Source: Amaranthus tricolor
Lineage: Eukaryota > Streptophyta > Magnoliopsida > Caryophyllales > Amaranthaceae
Direction: 5' to 3'
NCBI RefSeq assembly: GCF_026212465.1
Contig: NC_080049.1
Location: 6,357,564-6,421,563, forward strand
Length of the DNA stretch: 64,000 nucleotides
The notes below the pieces were generated by a model. It had not been told where the DNA came from, did not search any database, and saw only the letters and a program-made list of their open reading frames with translations. Position numbers and translations under genes: made by a program. Shown here piece after piece: positions 12,695-24,696 of the stretch (its first letter is position 1; every line of letters begins with the position of its first letter).

Positions 12695-12965
12695 AAAAAT
12701 TTCATACAAATACACGACATCTACAATAGGGTAACAATCGATCACATAGATAACAATTTTAATCAAATAAAATTCTGTAAAGAAAAAGTCACGATCATTA
12801 TAAGAGATCTAATACCAAAGTCTTCTTTCTATCACGACGCTGCTTGATACAATCTACTCCGAAGGGGTCTTTAGATCGGTATAACTTTGAAATAGAAATA
12901 AGTTTAATACTATTGATTTTATTAGCCGAATTGACATCCGTAATAACGTCATATACCTTTTTATT
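12695..12965. repeat. Dispersed repeat, second copy at 41600-41890
   Basis: This segment matches 41600-41890 in the same orientation over about 270 bp, including GGGTCTTTAGATC, AACGTCATATACCTTTTTA and the AGTCACGATC/AGTCACAATC block. No TIR or TSD was identified. On the minus strand a short reading frame is partly kept in both copies, but both are broken. In the second copy the minus strand contains TGGTATCAAACTTATC, loosely like a retrotransposon primer site; this is not enough to classify it. Confidence 0.6.
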
Positions 12966-13940
12966 ATAGAATTGATATAAAACTCCAAATTAATTTGGTT
13001 TGGTTCCATTTGGATTGTGGTCAAATTTGTTTGGTTTGGATTGAAAAATTAAAAATCGAAATACATTTAGATTGATATCGTTTTATAAAAAACCAAATCG
13101 CAAACTGAAATTTCACCCTAAATAAGTGCATTATATATTTATATAGGTTAAATTTTACAGTTGTTGATTGATTTGGGGCCCTCATCCTATTCAGGTATCT
13201 GAATCTTGAAATTTAAGTTCTTGTTTCGGATTTTTGGGGTTCTGGGTCTGCTCTACAATTTTCTTCTTCGATTTGAAGGTTGAGGGGCTTCTATGGCTGA
13301 TTCTGAAAAGAACTTAAAGCTGGGTTTTGGTTTCTTCACCTATCAATGAATCTACCTTTTTCGGGTATTTGTCATTTTTCTCTTGTTTATACTGTTGATT
13401 CTTGTTTTTATTTTTGTAATCTTGCTTCTCTACTTCTTTATCGATGAAACTTCAATGGCTTTCTCATCTGATTGTACCTGAAATCCTACTCCGTTCACCC
13501 GTTAAATGAATCTTTTCTTCTTAAATTTCTCGCCATCCGAATTAAACTTTCAAGAACCACCAGACTGAGTAATGGGCCGGGTTATCACTCTTACTTTTAC
13601 CAGTAATGGTATTTGTAATCTTGTTTTTATTCTTGTTTATTCTCTTAAATTTCACCAGTAATGGTATTTGTCATTTACTACTTTTACCCCAAAATTGTTA
13701 GTTGAGCCGTTACCATATGGAGATAGATAGGCATAGGTTGTTGCCATTACAATAAATATATAAAAATACATAACAATAAATATATAAAAATACATTACAA
13801 TAAAGTAACAAATTTTACAAATAAGACAAATTTAATATATGAAAATCAAAATAATAGGAGTATTAATATTGATAATAATAACAACTATAATACAAAAGGT
13901 TTAAAATATAAAATTTACATAAAAATTGTTTTAGATAAAA
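12966..13940. other. Intergenic, possible degraded gene-like sequence, not classified
   Basis: GC content rises a little at 13150-13330, which includes an ATG followed by a short frame (ATGGCTGATTCTG near 13291) that stops after about 18 codons. A near-duplicate of about 30 bases (AATAAATATATAAAAATACAT) lies at 13750-13796. No domain was recognised. Confidence 0.35.
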
Positions 13941-13944
13941 ATGT

Positions 13945-14400
13945 ACAACAACTTATTACCTCATCTACCACCATTACCACTACCACGACCACCATAGCCA
14001 CCTAGCTTCATACATGTACCCTCGAGCCACCTGGAACATGGGTGTTATGAGAACCACGAAATACACCGGGACTTCCACCATGAGCACTCGAACCTCTCAC
14101 ACCACCGGCACAATTGGATTCTCCAGCAAGCTGTGATTTTAGTCGTCTAATGTACTCATGCATTGAAGACAGTTGATATTGCATATTTTTTGCTGGTCTC
14201 TAGCACTTAGGTTGTCCTTCGCCAATTGAAACTTAGCATAAGTTCTAAACTCATTATCCACGGTTTGAAGCTCATCAAGTTCTCTCCTCAGGTCAAATTG
14301 AGGAGAGCAAAAAGTGGATGGAGTGGATCATTTAGGTAAGACTAGCTCATCGGCAGACGCTAGACCATAAACATTGGGCGGTGTGTCTTTTTAGTTTTTG
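13945..14400 (-). pseudogene. Degenerate coding remnant, possibly En/Spm (CACTA)-associated ORF
   Basis: The minus strand shows a broken but protein-like sequence: a YGLASADEL segment near 14365, a charged helical segment starting LRRELDELQTVDNEF (about 14300-14260), a Gln/Leu-rich stretch with YIRRLKSQLAGES (about 14155-14115), and a Gly/Ser-rich tail. The order resembles the C-terminal part of plant Ptta/En/Spm transposon-encoded proteins, but I could not match a diagnostic motif. Several frameshifts and stops are present. Confidence 0.35.
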
Positions 14401-15059
14401 CAACCAATTCAATCGCCTTTAGGTAGTCTTTATTGAGATCATGTTTCTCACCCTTTCTAATGTCCTTATCATTAAGATTATTGTGGGTAGTGGGTTGGTG
14501 TTGGGTATCCCTTGATATTGTAATATTAATTCAATGAAGACAGGTTAGGTGTAATTTTGATTTATCCTATGTATTGAGCCAATTAATATTAATGTCTCTA
14601 GAATGTGATCACTCAGATATTGCAACTTGAGAGTTTATATTTTTGTTGATAACTAACGTATGTGTGTAATGTAAACATGATATATTAAGTTCTAATCTTG
14701 TTTTCGTTGAGTATAAATTAACCATAAAATACAAGAAACTTATCTACACTATTCAATTTCTCATCTAATGAACAGTTGCTGTTGAGCTGCTGCGACGCTT
14801 CGGTGAGAACATAAAATACAAGAAACGTATTAAGTTTGTGGTGTTCCTTCGTCAGGTCATTTATTTTCCTGCTCAGTTCTCACCTTCCTTCTCATTTCAT
14901 TCACTTTCCTATTCTGAATCCTTCTCTTTCCTTCTACCCTTATCTCTTCCTGAATTGTCCATTTCTTCATGTCGCCCTTGTCCTCCACTCTTTATTCATT
15001 GCATCCACAAATCCGATCGCATAGGTAATGTTTTTCCTTTTCTTTTTCAATTTAGGTTA
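14401..15059. other. Intergenic / possible gene fragment beside a copia insertion
   Basis: A pyrimidine-rich open stretch (14836-15024) ends at a plausible splice donor AG/GTAATG (15024-15029). The copia element then enters a T-rich run, and the interrupted sequence resumes at 19642. No homology was recognised and the coding nature is uncertain. Confidence 0.3.
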
Positions 15060-15064
15060 TTTTT

Positions 15065-15346
15065 TGTAGGAAAATTTAGATGGTAAAATAGTGAATGGAT
15101 TTATTTGGAGAGAAAGATGAGTGAATATGTAGAATGGATATTGTTCTTCATTTGCACAAAAAATTGATTACATCAATGGGTATTTATAGTGCAAGTTTAC
15201 TAAAATATCTTAGATATTTTTATTTTTTAAATTACTTTTCTAGAATTTTCCATTATGTTATCTTAGATATTTTTATTTTTTATTTCTTTAGTTTAGATAT
15301 TTTTATATTTAATTAAAATCCTAGATTTTTCTAGATTATTTTAACA
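15065..15346 (-). repeat. 3' LTR of copia element A
   Basis: A 282-bp LTR starting TGTAGGAAAA and ending TTTTAACA in + orientation. Its outer flank is TTTTT. It sits beside the AGGGGGAGTG polypurine tract read on the minus strand. Confidence 0.88.
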
Positions 15347-15352
15347 CTCCCC

Positions 15353-18002
15353 CTAATCTGAAAAATCTTGAACTCTAAGTTGTCTTCTGAACTCGATAAA
15401 TCTATCAGTTGATATGAGTTTTGTGAAAATGTCTGCGAGCTGCTCCCCCGTCTTGCAGAATTGTAGTTCGATCTCTTTCTTGTCTACTAACTCACGAATG
15501 TAGTGATGTCGTATCTCGATGTGTTTTGATCTGCTATGAAACACTGGATTCTTCGTCATTGCTATTGTTGACATGTTGTCGCAGAACATTCTAGTTGGTG
15601 TCTCTTGCTTATGTCGTATCATCCACGCTTCCAGCCCAGTCGCTATCGGTGTATCCTGTGATCTTGAAATCTTTTTCAATTTCGTACATGATTCCATAGC
15701 TTTTTGTTCCCTTAATGTATCTGAGAATCCTCTTTGCTGCTGTTAGATGATCCTTGCTCGGTTCACTCATGAACCTGGATACGATGCTGACAGCGTTGAC
15801 TATATCTAGTCTTGTATGTGCGAGATAGATAAGAGAGCCGACCAAGCTTCGATACATTGCTCCGTCGACTTTTGGTTTGCCATCGTACTTTGATAACTTC
15901 TCATTGATTGCCATTGGTGTAGCCAGCGGTTTACATTCACCCATGTTGAATTTCTTGAGAAGGTCTTCTGCATATTTCTCTTGTGATAGAAATATTCTTC
16001 CTGGGCTTTGTTTGATTTGTATGTCAAGGAAGTATTTCATTGTACCAAGGTCTTTCATCTCGTACTCCTTCATCATAGCCTTTTTAAATTCTTCGATCAT
16101 CGTTAGGTGTGTGCCTGTATAGATTAGATCATCCACGTACAAGCATAAAATGAGAAGGTTGTTACCTTGTGTCTTGATGTATAGTGAAGGTTCACTCGGA
16201 CTCTTAATGAAACCATGCTGGAGAAGATAATTGTCGATGTTGCTATTCCACGCTCGGGGTGCTTTCCGTACAGAGCTTTGCGAAGGCGATATACTTTGTC
16301 TTCTTGGCCTTTGATGACGTATCACTGCGGTTGCTCGACGTACACTTCTTCTTCGAGTTCTCCATTTAGAAATGCTGATTTGACATCGAGTTGAAAGACT
16401 GGTAGCTGATGCTGTGCTGCTAATGCCAGGACTGTTCTGATTGTCTCCATGCGGACAACTGGTGCATATGTTTCGTTGAAGTCGATTCCTGGTTGTTGCG
16501 CATATCCCTTTGCTACGAGCCTTGCTTTGTACTTGTTGATGGAGCCATCATCATTATGTTTCACCTTGTAGACCCACTTGAGTCCGATGACTTCCTTGTC
16601 TTGTGGTTTGTCTACAAGTTTCCATGTGTGATTCTTCTCAATCATTTTGATTTCTTCGTTCATAGCCTCAATCATGTTTCTTCTTGTGCTGCTTCTTGAA
16701 ATGTTTGTGGCTCACTAGAGAAGAGAGCCATCATTGCTTGGTCACAATGGTAATCTTGTAACCATGATGGCGATTGCCGATCTCGTGTTGATCTTCGGGC
16801 TTCTTGATGTTGAGGAGTTGAACGTGATGTTTGGCTTCTTGAGCTTGGGAATGATCTTGTACTTTCAGGTGTACTTGGACTCAGAGATGATGGGTTTGTT
16901 GGTTGGTCTGCTCCGTCTTCTTCACTTGGATCTCTTAGGAGAGTATCTCCTTCGCGAGCTTCAGTTTCTTTTTCTTTCCACGCCCATTTGGCTGCTTCGT
17001 CGAAAATTACGTCTCTAGAGATGATTAATTGTTTAGATTCAGGTTTGTAAAGGCGATATCCTTTTGTTTCGTGACTGTATCCAATGAATATGCATTTTTC
17101 TCCCTTCTCATCGAGCTTTTCCCGATTCTCCTTCGGGATATGGGCATAAGCTACGCATCCGAACACTTTGAGGTGTTCTACTCTTGGCTTTCTCTTGTGT
17201 CATGCTTCATATGGCGTTAAATCCCTAACTGCTTTTGTGGGAGATCTATTGAGGATATATACTGCCGTGTGAACAGCTTCGGCCCAGTATTCTTTGGGTA
17301 GATGTTTACCCTGCATCATGCTGCGGGCCATCTCTGCTATAGTGCGGTTTTTCCTTTCTGCGACACCATTTTATTGAGGTGTACGCCTTGCTTTAAGTTC
17401 TCTTTTAATCCATGCTTTTTACAGAAGTTGTTGAATTGGTTGCTTGTAAATTCTCCGCCACGATCCGTTCTAAGAATCTTAAGAGAATGCTCACTTTGAT
17501 TTTCTGTGAGGGCTTTGAATTCCATGAAGTGGGAAAAAGCTTCTGATTTTTTCTCCAGGAAATATACCCACATCATGCGAGAGTAGTCATCTACGAACAG
17601 AAGAAAATATCTTTTTCCGCCAAGAGAAGGATTCTTGGTAGGACCCCAGATATCTGCATGAATAAGCTCTAGAGGAGCCTTGGTTCTCCAAGGTGCGGTA
17701 AGAAATGACAATCTGTGCATCTTACCATATATACAGCCTTCGCAAATATTACTTTCATTTTTTATTGATGGTAATCTAATTACCATTTCTTTTTGTTTTA
17801 ATAGTTTTAGACTGTTAAAATTTAGATGTTCGAATCTCAAATGCCATAAGGTGGATTTATCATTTATTGAGTTTAAAGCCAATTTTTCTTCAAAAGGCAA
17901 TTTTAACGGGAATATTTTGTTATGAGCCATTTCAACAGTTGTTATTATCTGACCCTTATTTTTATCATAGATTTGACATTTGTTATTCTCAAATTTAACC
18001 AT
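15353..18002 (-). pseudogene. Copia element A pol remnant: integrase, reverse transcriptase, RNase H
   Basis: Minus-strand blocks, 5' to 3': GAG-pre-integrase zinc region (WHLRFEHLNF, CEGCIYGKMH; about 17850-17700), integrase core (HADIWGP, then LRTDRGGEF; about 17670-17450), integrase C-terminal/connection region (17166-16672), reverse transcriptase start (GLKWVYKVKHNDDG, 16675-16322), RT catalytic YVDD (about 16140), and RNase H with YTDSDWAG (about 15640) through the terminal LADIFTKLIS segment. The reading frame changes near 17340, 16675, 16322 and 15650, so no complete polyprotein can be made. In the integrase zinc motif the usual second His of HRxxH appears shifted or changed (FEHLN). 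Confidence 0.88.
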
Positions 18003-19178
18003 ATATCTTTTTTAATTAATTGGCCTACGCTTAATAAATTTTGTGCAAGTCCGGGAACATAAAAAACTTCATGAATTAATTTTGATGAGCCATTTTTTGT
18101 TTTAACGGCGATTGTTCTTTTTCCGGGGACATCTTCTTTTTTACCGTCGCCAAGTGTGATGTGTGTTTTAACATTTTCGTCAAGAGTGACAAAATAATTT
18201 TTATTGCTGGTCATGTGATTTGAATAACCACTATCAATATACCATATGTCACTTACTTTTTCTTGTGCATTTAATCCAGTGTAAAATATTTGCTCTCCGA
18301 AATTATTGTTTTCGGAATAGTTTGCTTCATCTTTTTGTCGATACCAACAATCTTTTTCGAGGTGAGAGTGTTTTTTACACCTCTTACATTTGTACTGACA
18401 ATCATTAGTATTGTGGTTAGTTTTCTTACATAATTTACATTAAAGGTCAGTTTGATTATTTAATCGACTCCTTTGATTTTTAAAATTTCCTCTCCCCTTG
18501 TTACAATTAGTTGATGTTTGTCCTTTTTCATAATTTTTACAATGACTATTTTTATTTTCACCATTAGAAAATTTTAATTTAGTTTGAAAAGCTTGTTCTA
18601 GTGGTTCTTCGTTAAATCTTTTTAATCTATCTTCATGTGCAAGTAGTGATCCCATTAATTCGGGTATACTTAATTGAGATAAATTTTTCTTGTTAACTTC
18701 TTCTATTGTTGTGGCAATAATGTTATATTTTTGTGATAGAGTCCTTAATATTTTTCGGATCACATTTTCATCTTCTTTTTTACCACCATTTGATCTTATT
18801 TGATAAAACTATATTAGTAACTCGGTCAAAAAATGAATGTATTGTTTCATTTTCTGCCATTAATAGATTATCAAATTCTCTCCATAATGATTGGAGTTTA
18901 AAAAGAATTACCTCTTCGGAACCTCTGTATTTTGTCTCCAAGATCCTCCAAGCCTCTGTAGCTGTTTTTGCAGGCATGATCGTTGTAAGTATTGCCTCGT
19001 CGACTCCACGATATAATAGGGATAGGGCATAGTTATCCCTTATCCTATTTTGTTTATATTGTTTTATTTTTGTTTCATCCCAAGATGACTCTTTAGTGTC
19101 ATCTTTGGGTGGTTGCTCGTAACTTTCTTGTACTAATTCCCATAAATCTTGGAAGATAAATATTGACCTCATTTGCAT
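17945..19178 (-). pseudogene. Copia element A gag and protease remnant
   Basis: The UBN2-type gag lies in two blocks (19178-18780 and 18763-18440), separated by a frameshift near 18775. Typical features are the AWRILETKYRG segment and the later SLLAHEDRLKRF segment. The CCHC knuckle region follows near 18440-18340. A protease/pre-integrase segment at 18214-17945 includes FYVPGLAQNLLSVGQL. The catalytic Asp region falls in a broken stretch just upstream of it. Confidence 0.8.
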
Positions 19179-19338
19179 AGCCCATTGTTCATATTTTTCT
19201 CCATTAAATGTGGGAACTCAATTAACTTGGGGTAATTAGTGGTTGAGGTCATTTTTTATTTTGTGGTTAGAGGTTTATTTTATTGTGGAGCATGTTAGTT
19301 AATGTGTTTAGGTTGTTTGGAGGTCTTGGTTTTAATTA

Positions 19339-19350
19339 GCTCTGATACCA
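19339..19350 (-). promoter_or_regulatory. Primer-binding site of copia element A
   Basis: The minus strand reads TGGTATCAGAGC, complementary to the 3' end of plant initiator tRNA-Met. It lies two bases inside the 5' LTR. Confidence 0.9.
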
Positions 19351-19352
19351 AA

Positions 19353-19636
19353 TGTAGGAAAATTTAGATGGTAAAATAGTGAATGGATTTATTTGGAGAG
19401 AAAGATGAGTAAATATGTAGAATGGATATTGTTCTTCATTTGCACAAAAAATTGATTACATCAATGGGTATTTATAGTGCAAGTTTACTAAAATATCTTA
19501 GATATTTTTATTTTTTTAATTATTTCTCTAGGATCTTCCATTATATTATCTTAGATATTTTTATTTTTTAATTCTTTAGTTTAGATATTTTTATATTTAA
19601 TTAAAATCCTAGATTTTTTTCTAGATTATTTTAACG
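19353..19636 (-). repeat. 5' LTR of copia element A
   Basis: A 284-bp LTR paired with 15065-15346. Small differences include GTAAATATG for GTGAATATG and changes in the central T-rich part. It ends TTTTAACG where the partner ends TTTTAACA. Confidence 0.88.
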
Positions 19637-19641
19637 TTTTT

Positions 19642-19907
19642 TGTTTGGTTCATATCTAATTTTGACTGTTATTGTTTGATGATGTAGCATTGTTGTTGGG
19701 TTCGTTGTTAGGGTTTCCTCTCTACTTCATCATCCTTCAATGTCAAGCAAATTATTTGAAATTCCTTTATGATTCACACTATCTCAATGAGGTTTATTGA
19801 TTTCCATCTCATAAGGTTAGTTCAATTGCCTTTGAACGACAGATATTTGTGAATTTGGGTTGATTTTGTGTTTGAAAACACATATTTGTGAATTTGTGTT
19901 GATAAAA
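19642..19907. other. Continuation of the sequence interrupted by copia element A
   Basis: Sequence resumes after the TTTTT flank. TGATGTAG near 19680 could be a splice acceptor for the 14836-15024 exon-like stretch, but no protein homology was recognised. Confidence 0.25.
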
Positions 19908-20665
19908 AGTTGTTTTGCCAAAATGTAATCACCTCTTAAAAGATGGATCTTTAAAATCTTTAGATAGACGTTTTGCTATGCTGTTAAAACAAATTCAAAA
20001 TATTATTAAATCAAATTATATATAAGATTAACAATAAGATTATTCTAAGTTTGTAGAATATCAATAAGATTTTTCGAACGAATTTCATTTTCGAAAAATT
20101 TAGAATAATGTTATTGTAAATCATAAGAGTTATATAATTTAATTTGACAATGTGTTGAACTTGTTTTAACAGCATAACAAAATGTCTATCTCATGCTTTA
20201 AAAGATGTTGTTTATGATTTGATTACATTTTTGCAAAGCAACTGTATCAAGAAGATGAAGCGGCATGACAAGCTGTACATAAAGTCAATGTTGAGGATGT
20301 GAACAACATTTTCAAAACGAAAAACCAAAAAAATCGAACAATGAAGATCGACTTGCATGGTCATCATCTATTTGAAGCAATTGAAGTAACAAGAAAACGT
20401 TTTATTACTTTTTTGAAAATGTTGTTTATAGCCTCTGCATTGAGCTTATGTACACCTTGTCATGTCGCTTCACTTTTTTGACAAAGTTGTTTTGCCAAAA
20501 TATAATCACATATTAAAAAAAGCAACTTTAAAAGCTTGAGATAGGCGTTTGGCAATGCTGTTAAAACTAGTTCAAAACATTGTTAAAATCAAATTATATA
20601 ACGGATTAAGATTAACAATAAGATTATTCTAATTTTGTTGAATAACAATAAGATTTTTCGAATGA
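19908..20665. mobile_element. Inverted-repeat (foldback/MITE-like) cluster carrying an Smr gene fragment
   Basis: Three related arms are present: A at about 19908-20075, A' (inverted) at about 20095-20290, and A'' (direct to A) at about 20440-20665. Arms share GTTGTTTTGCCAAAAT, GATAGACGTTTTGCTATGCTG-type and AACAATAAGATTATTCTAA motifs. A and A' form one hairpin. A' and A'' form a larger one whose loop (about 20291-20440) holds an Smr-like coding fragment. No clear target duplication. The right edge abuts the older copia remnant. Confidence 0.65.
20228..20415 (+). pseudogene. Smr-domain gene fragment (DUF1771-Smr type)
   Basis: One + strand frame reads FAKQLYQEDEAA, then a stop, then a helical stretch with VNVEDVNNIF, then MKIDLHGHHLFEAIEV. 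The IDLHG-x-H-x-x-EA pattern is the first motif of Smr domains, and an alanine/charged helix just upstream is typical of DUF1771, which precedes Smr in plant proteins. The rest of the Smr domain, including the later GxG motif, is absent. The upstream helix lies partly inside inverted arm A', so the gene fragment itself was duplicated in inverted orientation. Family assignment rests on this short motif. Confidence 0.55.
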
Positions 20666-20671
20666 ATTCAT

Positions 20672-21189
20672 TTTCTTTGAGCAGAACTGAAGAACAACTT
20701 GGTCAAGAATAAAGTCTTCTGCACTATATGTCCTCTTGCAAAGCCGAGAAGAAATACATATCCGTTATCTTTGAGCAGAACTAAACAACCTCTAAAACTT
20801 CACCATGTAGACATTTGGGGACCTTCTAGGTATCCATCTAGGTTGAATTGTAAGATGTTCATCACCATTGTAGAAGATTTTAGTAGAATGTGTTGGGTTT
20901 TCTAATAAAGAACAAAATAAGAATTCCCTAAATTCTTTATGTTGTTTGTACTAATTCAGATATAGACACAACTAGCCTTGAAATCCAAGATTACAACATA
21001 TATAGTACTAATTCTTTACAAGTATACATGTCTGAGTATGTTGATATTCAAGAAACGGATGTACCTTCAGATATAGAGAGCAACAGAACCATTGACATTA
21101 ACAACAATGAATATAACAACTTGATACCTCAACAAAGAAAGTCTGAGAGAATCAGAAAGCTACCCAAACACTAAAAAATTTATCATTGT
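20672..21189 (+). pseudogene. Integrase/connection-region fragment of the older copia element
   Basis: 20699-20905 encodes CPLAKPRRNTYPLS, HHVDIWGP and VEDFSRMCWVF, the start of a copia integrase core including its first catalytic Asp (in VDIWG). After a deletion, 20990-21174 encodes an Asn-rich linker ending QQRKSERIRKLPKH, a typical copia segment between integrase and reverse transcriptase. An 18-base motif (CTTTGAGCAGAACT...) is duplicated near 20676 and 20776. Confidence 0.8.
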
Positions 21190-21950
21190 TGTGAATGTTT
21201 GCCAAAACCGTTACGATGATAAGAACAATTCAAACAACAATGAACAAAACAATGTTTGACAATGTAAACAAAACAAAAGAGACACAAGGATTTAAGGAGG
21301 TTCACCCAATGATGGCTACGTCCTCCGTGGTGTGTAGGTTCTGTTTATATTATAACAAAAGAGTATAAACAACACTTCTAAATGAAGAATTACAATTGAG
21401 TAAGAGATAAAAAACAAAAGGCTATGTGTTTGGCTTAGAGGTTGTGTTTGATGTGTTTGATGTGTGAGTATGAGAGCTCTATATATAGTACTAGGTACAT
21501 GAATATCAATAACTCACTTGAATACATAGTTAATATAGAGTATTGAATAATATGAAATAACTCCAAGGACTTGAAAGGTCGAAAAACAGCATCCCATGCA
21601 CATCAGAGGATCCGCTCGACCGAAACAGGGAGCTCGCTCGGTCGAGCGGCTCGATCGAGTGAGCATCAGCTACATTCTGGAGCATTCTGTCTGACCGTTC
21701 GACCTACCAATATAGCTCGCTCGGTCGAGCGGGTAGGTCGAGTGACCTCTCTGCTACCTCTGTCAGAATTCTGATCGAGCTACCATAAAATCAAGTCCTT
21801 TCTACTTCTTCATTAATCTTCATTAACACCTATAATTCCTCATGAATACTCTCCACATAATTACTCCCTTTTGGATTCCATAAACCAAGAGTCAGACACA
21901 TGAATACACACTTTAATTGTGCATTCAAGTCACACATACCATTCATAACA
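21190..21950 (-). repeat. 3' LTR of copia element B
   Basis: A 761-bp LTR beginning TGTGAATGTTTGCC and ending CATTCATAACA in + orientation. It contains the GGTCGAGCG-rich block (about 21612-21742) and a TATATATAG promoter-like motif near 21480. Confidence 0.93.
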
Positions 21951-22050
21951 ATCTCCACCTTGACTTGAGTTCATCCAAGTCAAAACATTGATCAATCCAC
22001 TTCATAAACAAAAGAAAAAAACATACACACCTCAAATGCCCCAAAAGGCA

Positions 22051-24696
22051 TTATCTCAAGCAAGGAGCTAGACCAACCAAGTCAACACATAATTCAAACT
22101 TGGTTGTAGGTAATGACTTTGTCATCATGTCGGCCGGATTCTCCGTAGTGTCAATCTTCTTCAATAACACCCTTTTGTGCTTAACTTCATCCCGGATGAA
22201 ATTATACTTAATATCAATGTGTTTGGACCTTCTATGAAATGTATTTTGATTCCTAGCCAAATGAATTGCACTTTGACTATCACAATGCACACTTACCTCA
22301 CACACCTTATTGCACATTTCACCGACAAGACCTTTAAGCCATTTTGCCTCCTTGAATGACTCGGCCACGGCTATGTACTCCGCTTTGGTTGTTGAAAGAG
22401 CAACCACATCTTGCAAAGATGATTGCCAACTTATTGCCGAACCACTAAAAATAAACACGAACCCACTTGTGGACTTTCTATTATATATATCACCACCATA
22501 GTCCGAGTCACAAAACCCGGTTAGCTCGCTTGAATTTTTCCCATACATAAGACAAACATTAGAAGTATCTTTCAAGTACCTCAATAACCATTTTAGTGCC
22601 TCCTAATGTCCCTTCCCTGGATTAGACATATATCTACTCACCAAACTCACCGCATGAGCAATGTCGGGTCTAAAATATACCATGGCATACATAACACTAC
22701 CAACGGCACTAGTGTATGGGATTCTTACCATTTGCTCTTCTTCTGCCTTTGTTTGTGGACACAATTTCTTGGACAATTTGAAATGAGAAGCAAGAGGAGT
22801 AGATACACCTTTAGCATCATCCATAGAGAAACGTTGCACAACTTTCTCAATATACTTTCTTTGACTAAGGTATAGGATATCCTTAGCCTGATCTCTCAAA
22901 ATTTCCATCCCAAGAATCTTCTTGGCTTCACCAAGATCTTTCATGTCAAATTCACTTGAAAGTAACTCTTTCAAGTTCTCCACCTTAAACAAAGAACTAC
23001 ATGCTACTAGCATGTCATCAACATATAAGAGCAAATATAACAAAGAACCATCTTCAAATTTCTTAAGATAGACACAACTATCATAAAAACTTCTAATAAA
23101 ATCAAGTGAGATCATAAAGGAATCAAACCTTTTGTACCATTGCCTTGGAGATTGCTTCAACCCATACAATGACCTCTTTAATCTACATACATGATTTTCC
23201 TTACCGGCTACCTCAAAACCTTCCGGTTGCTTCATAAAGATCTTCTTTTCAAGCTCACCGTGAAGAAACGCCGTTTTTACATCCAATTGATGTAACTCCA
23301 AATCCTCCATTGCCACCAAAGCAAGTAATGCCCTTATAGAAGAGTGTTTCACCACCGGTGAGAAAACTTCATGAAAATCAACACCCTCAATTTGAGAGTA
23401 TCCCTTTGCAACTACCCTTGCTTTGTAGATGGGAGGAATGTCACTAGAAGGACCCTCCTTCCTCTTGAATATCCACTTGCACCCAATAATTTTCTTTTTC
23501 TTTGGTGCTTCAACGATATTCCAAGTTTCATTATTTGCAAGAGACTCCATCTCTTACTTCATAGCTATCAACCACTTGCTTGAGTCTTTTAAGACCATAG
23601 CCTCCTTGTACGTACTCGGTTCATGTAACCCTTCGACTTTGCTAGTAATGTTGAGAGCATAGGCAACATAATCACATTCCTCAATATACCTCCTTGGAGC
23701 CACGATCTTCCTTCTTTGTCTAGTTGTGGACAAAGATGGAGATCTTTGTTGATCATCATCATCAATTTTATCATCTTTAATATTGGGAGGTTGACCCTCC
23801 GCTTGTGCATCATCATTTACATTATTATCAGTGGACTTTTCTATACTAGATACAAGCATGCTATTTTCATCAAAAACAACATCTCTAGAAACAATTACTC
23901 TTTTTGATTCATTACACCACACCCTATACCCCTTTACACCCACTCCATATCCCACAAAAATACATTTTCTAGCCCTAGGTTCTAACTTACCATCATTTAC
24001 ATGAATATAAGCTGGACAACCAAAGATTCTAAGACTAGAATAATTTACCGGAGTGTTGTACCACACTTCTTGTGGCGACTTGAATTTCAAGGCGGTATAA
24101 GGTGAGCGGTTGATCAAATAACATGCCGTAGCCACCGCTTCGGCCCAAAATTGCTTCCCCAAACTTGCTTGATTTAGCATACTCCTAGCCCTCTCCAATA
24201 ATGTTTTATTCATCCTCTCTGCAACACCATTTTGTTGAGGACGTCTTGCACAAGTTCTATGTCTGACAATGCCTTCATTAGAACAATATTTAAGAAATTT
24301 ATTATCAATAAATTCAAGACCATTATCGGTTCTTAAAGTCTTGATGCTCCTACCGATCTTCTTTTCAATCATCTTATTCCATTCCAAGAAGACATCAAAA
24401 ACTTCATTCTTATGTTTTATAAAATAACACCAAACTTTCCTAGATAAATCATCAATAAAGGTCAACATGTAATTACAACCACTAAGGGAGGGCTTTCGTT
24501 AAGGCCCCCACAAATCGGAATGAATGTAGTCTAAAATTCCCTTAGTGTTGTGAATGGCGGGTTTGAAACTAACTCTTTTGTGTTTCCCATAAACACAATG
24601 TTCACAAAACCCAAGGTTCCCAAATTTCTTGCCATCAAATAAACCTTGTTTAGAGAGTTCAAAAATACCTCTTTCTCCCATGTAACCAAGTTTCAA
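22051..24696 (-). pseudogene. Copia element B integrase, reverse transcriptase and RNase H
   Basis: One minus-strand frame runs 24696-22051 with internal stops near 24497, 23551 and 22600. Pre-integrase: CEHCVYGKHKR near 24600. Integrase catalytic residues appear as SDLWGP, LRTDNGLEF and NGVAERMN (24510-24210). Reverse transcriptase starts IIGCKWIFKRKEG (about 23490) and has YVDDM near 23020. RNase H begins FCDSDYGG near 22520, has STTKAEYIA near 22390, and ends with the NPADMMTKSLP segment near 22120. Apart from the stops every domain is full length, so this copy decayed mainly by point mutation. Confidence 0.92.

Larger units (their letters stand above)
15065..19636 (-). mobile_element. Ty1/copia retrotransposon, degenerate, minus strand (copia element A)
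   Basis: The 4572-bp element has LTRs at 15065-15346 and 19353-19636, an initiator-Met tRNA primer site (complement of 19339-19350), and a polypurine tract on the minus strand just outside the left LTR (15347-15361, AGGGGGAGTG). Both flanks are TTTTT (15060-15064 and 19637-19641), a possible 5-bp duplication in a T run. Domain order on the minus strand is gag, protease, integrase, reverse transcriptase, RNase H, which is the copia order. Several frameshifts and stops make it inactive. The LTRs differ at several sites and the outer end of the right LTR reads CG rather than CA. Confidence 0.9.
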
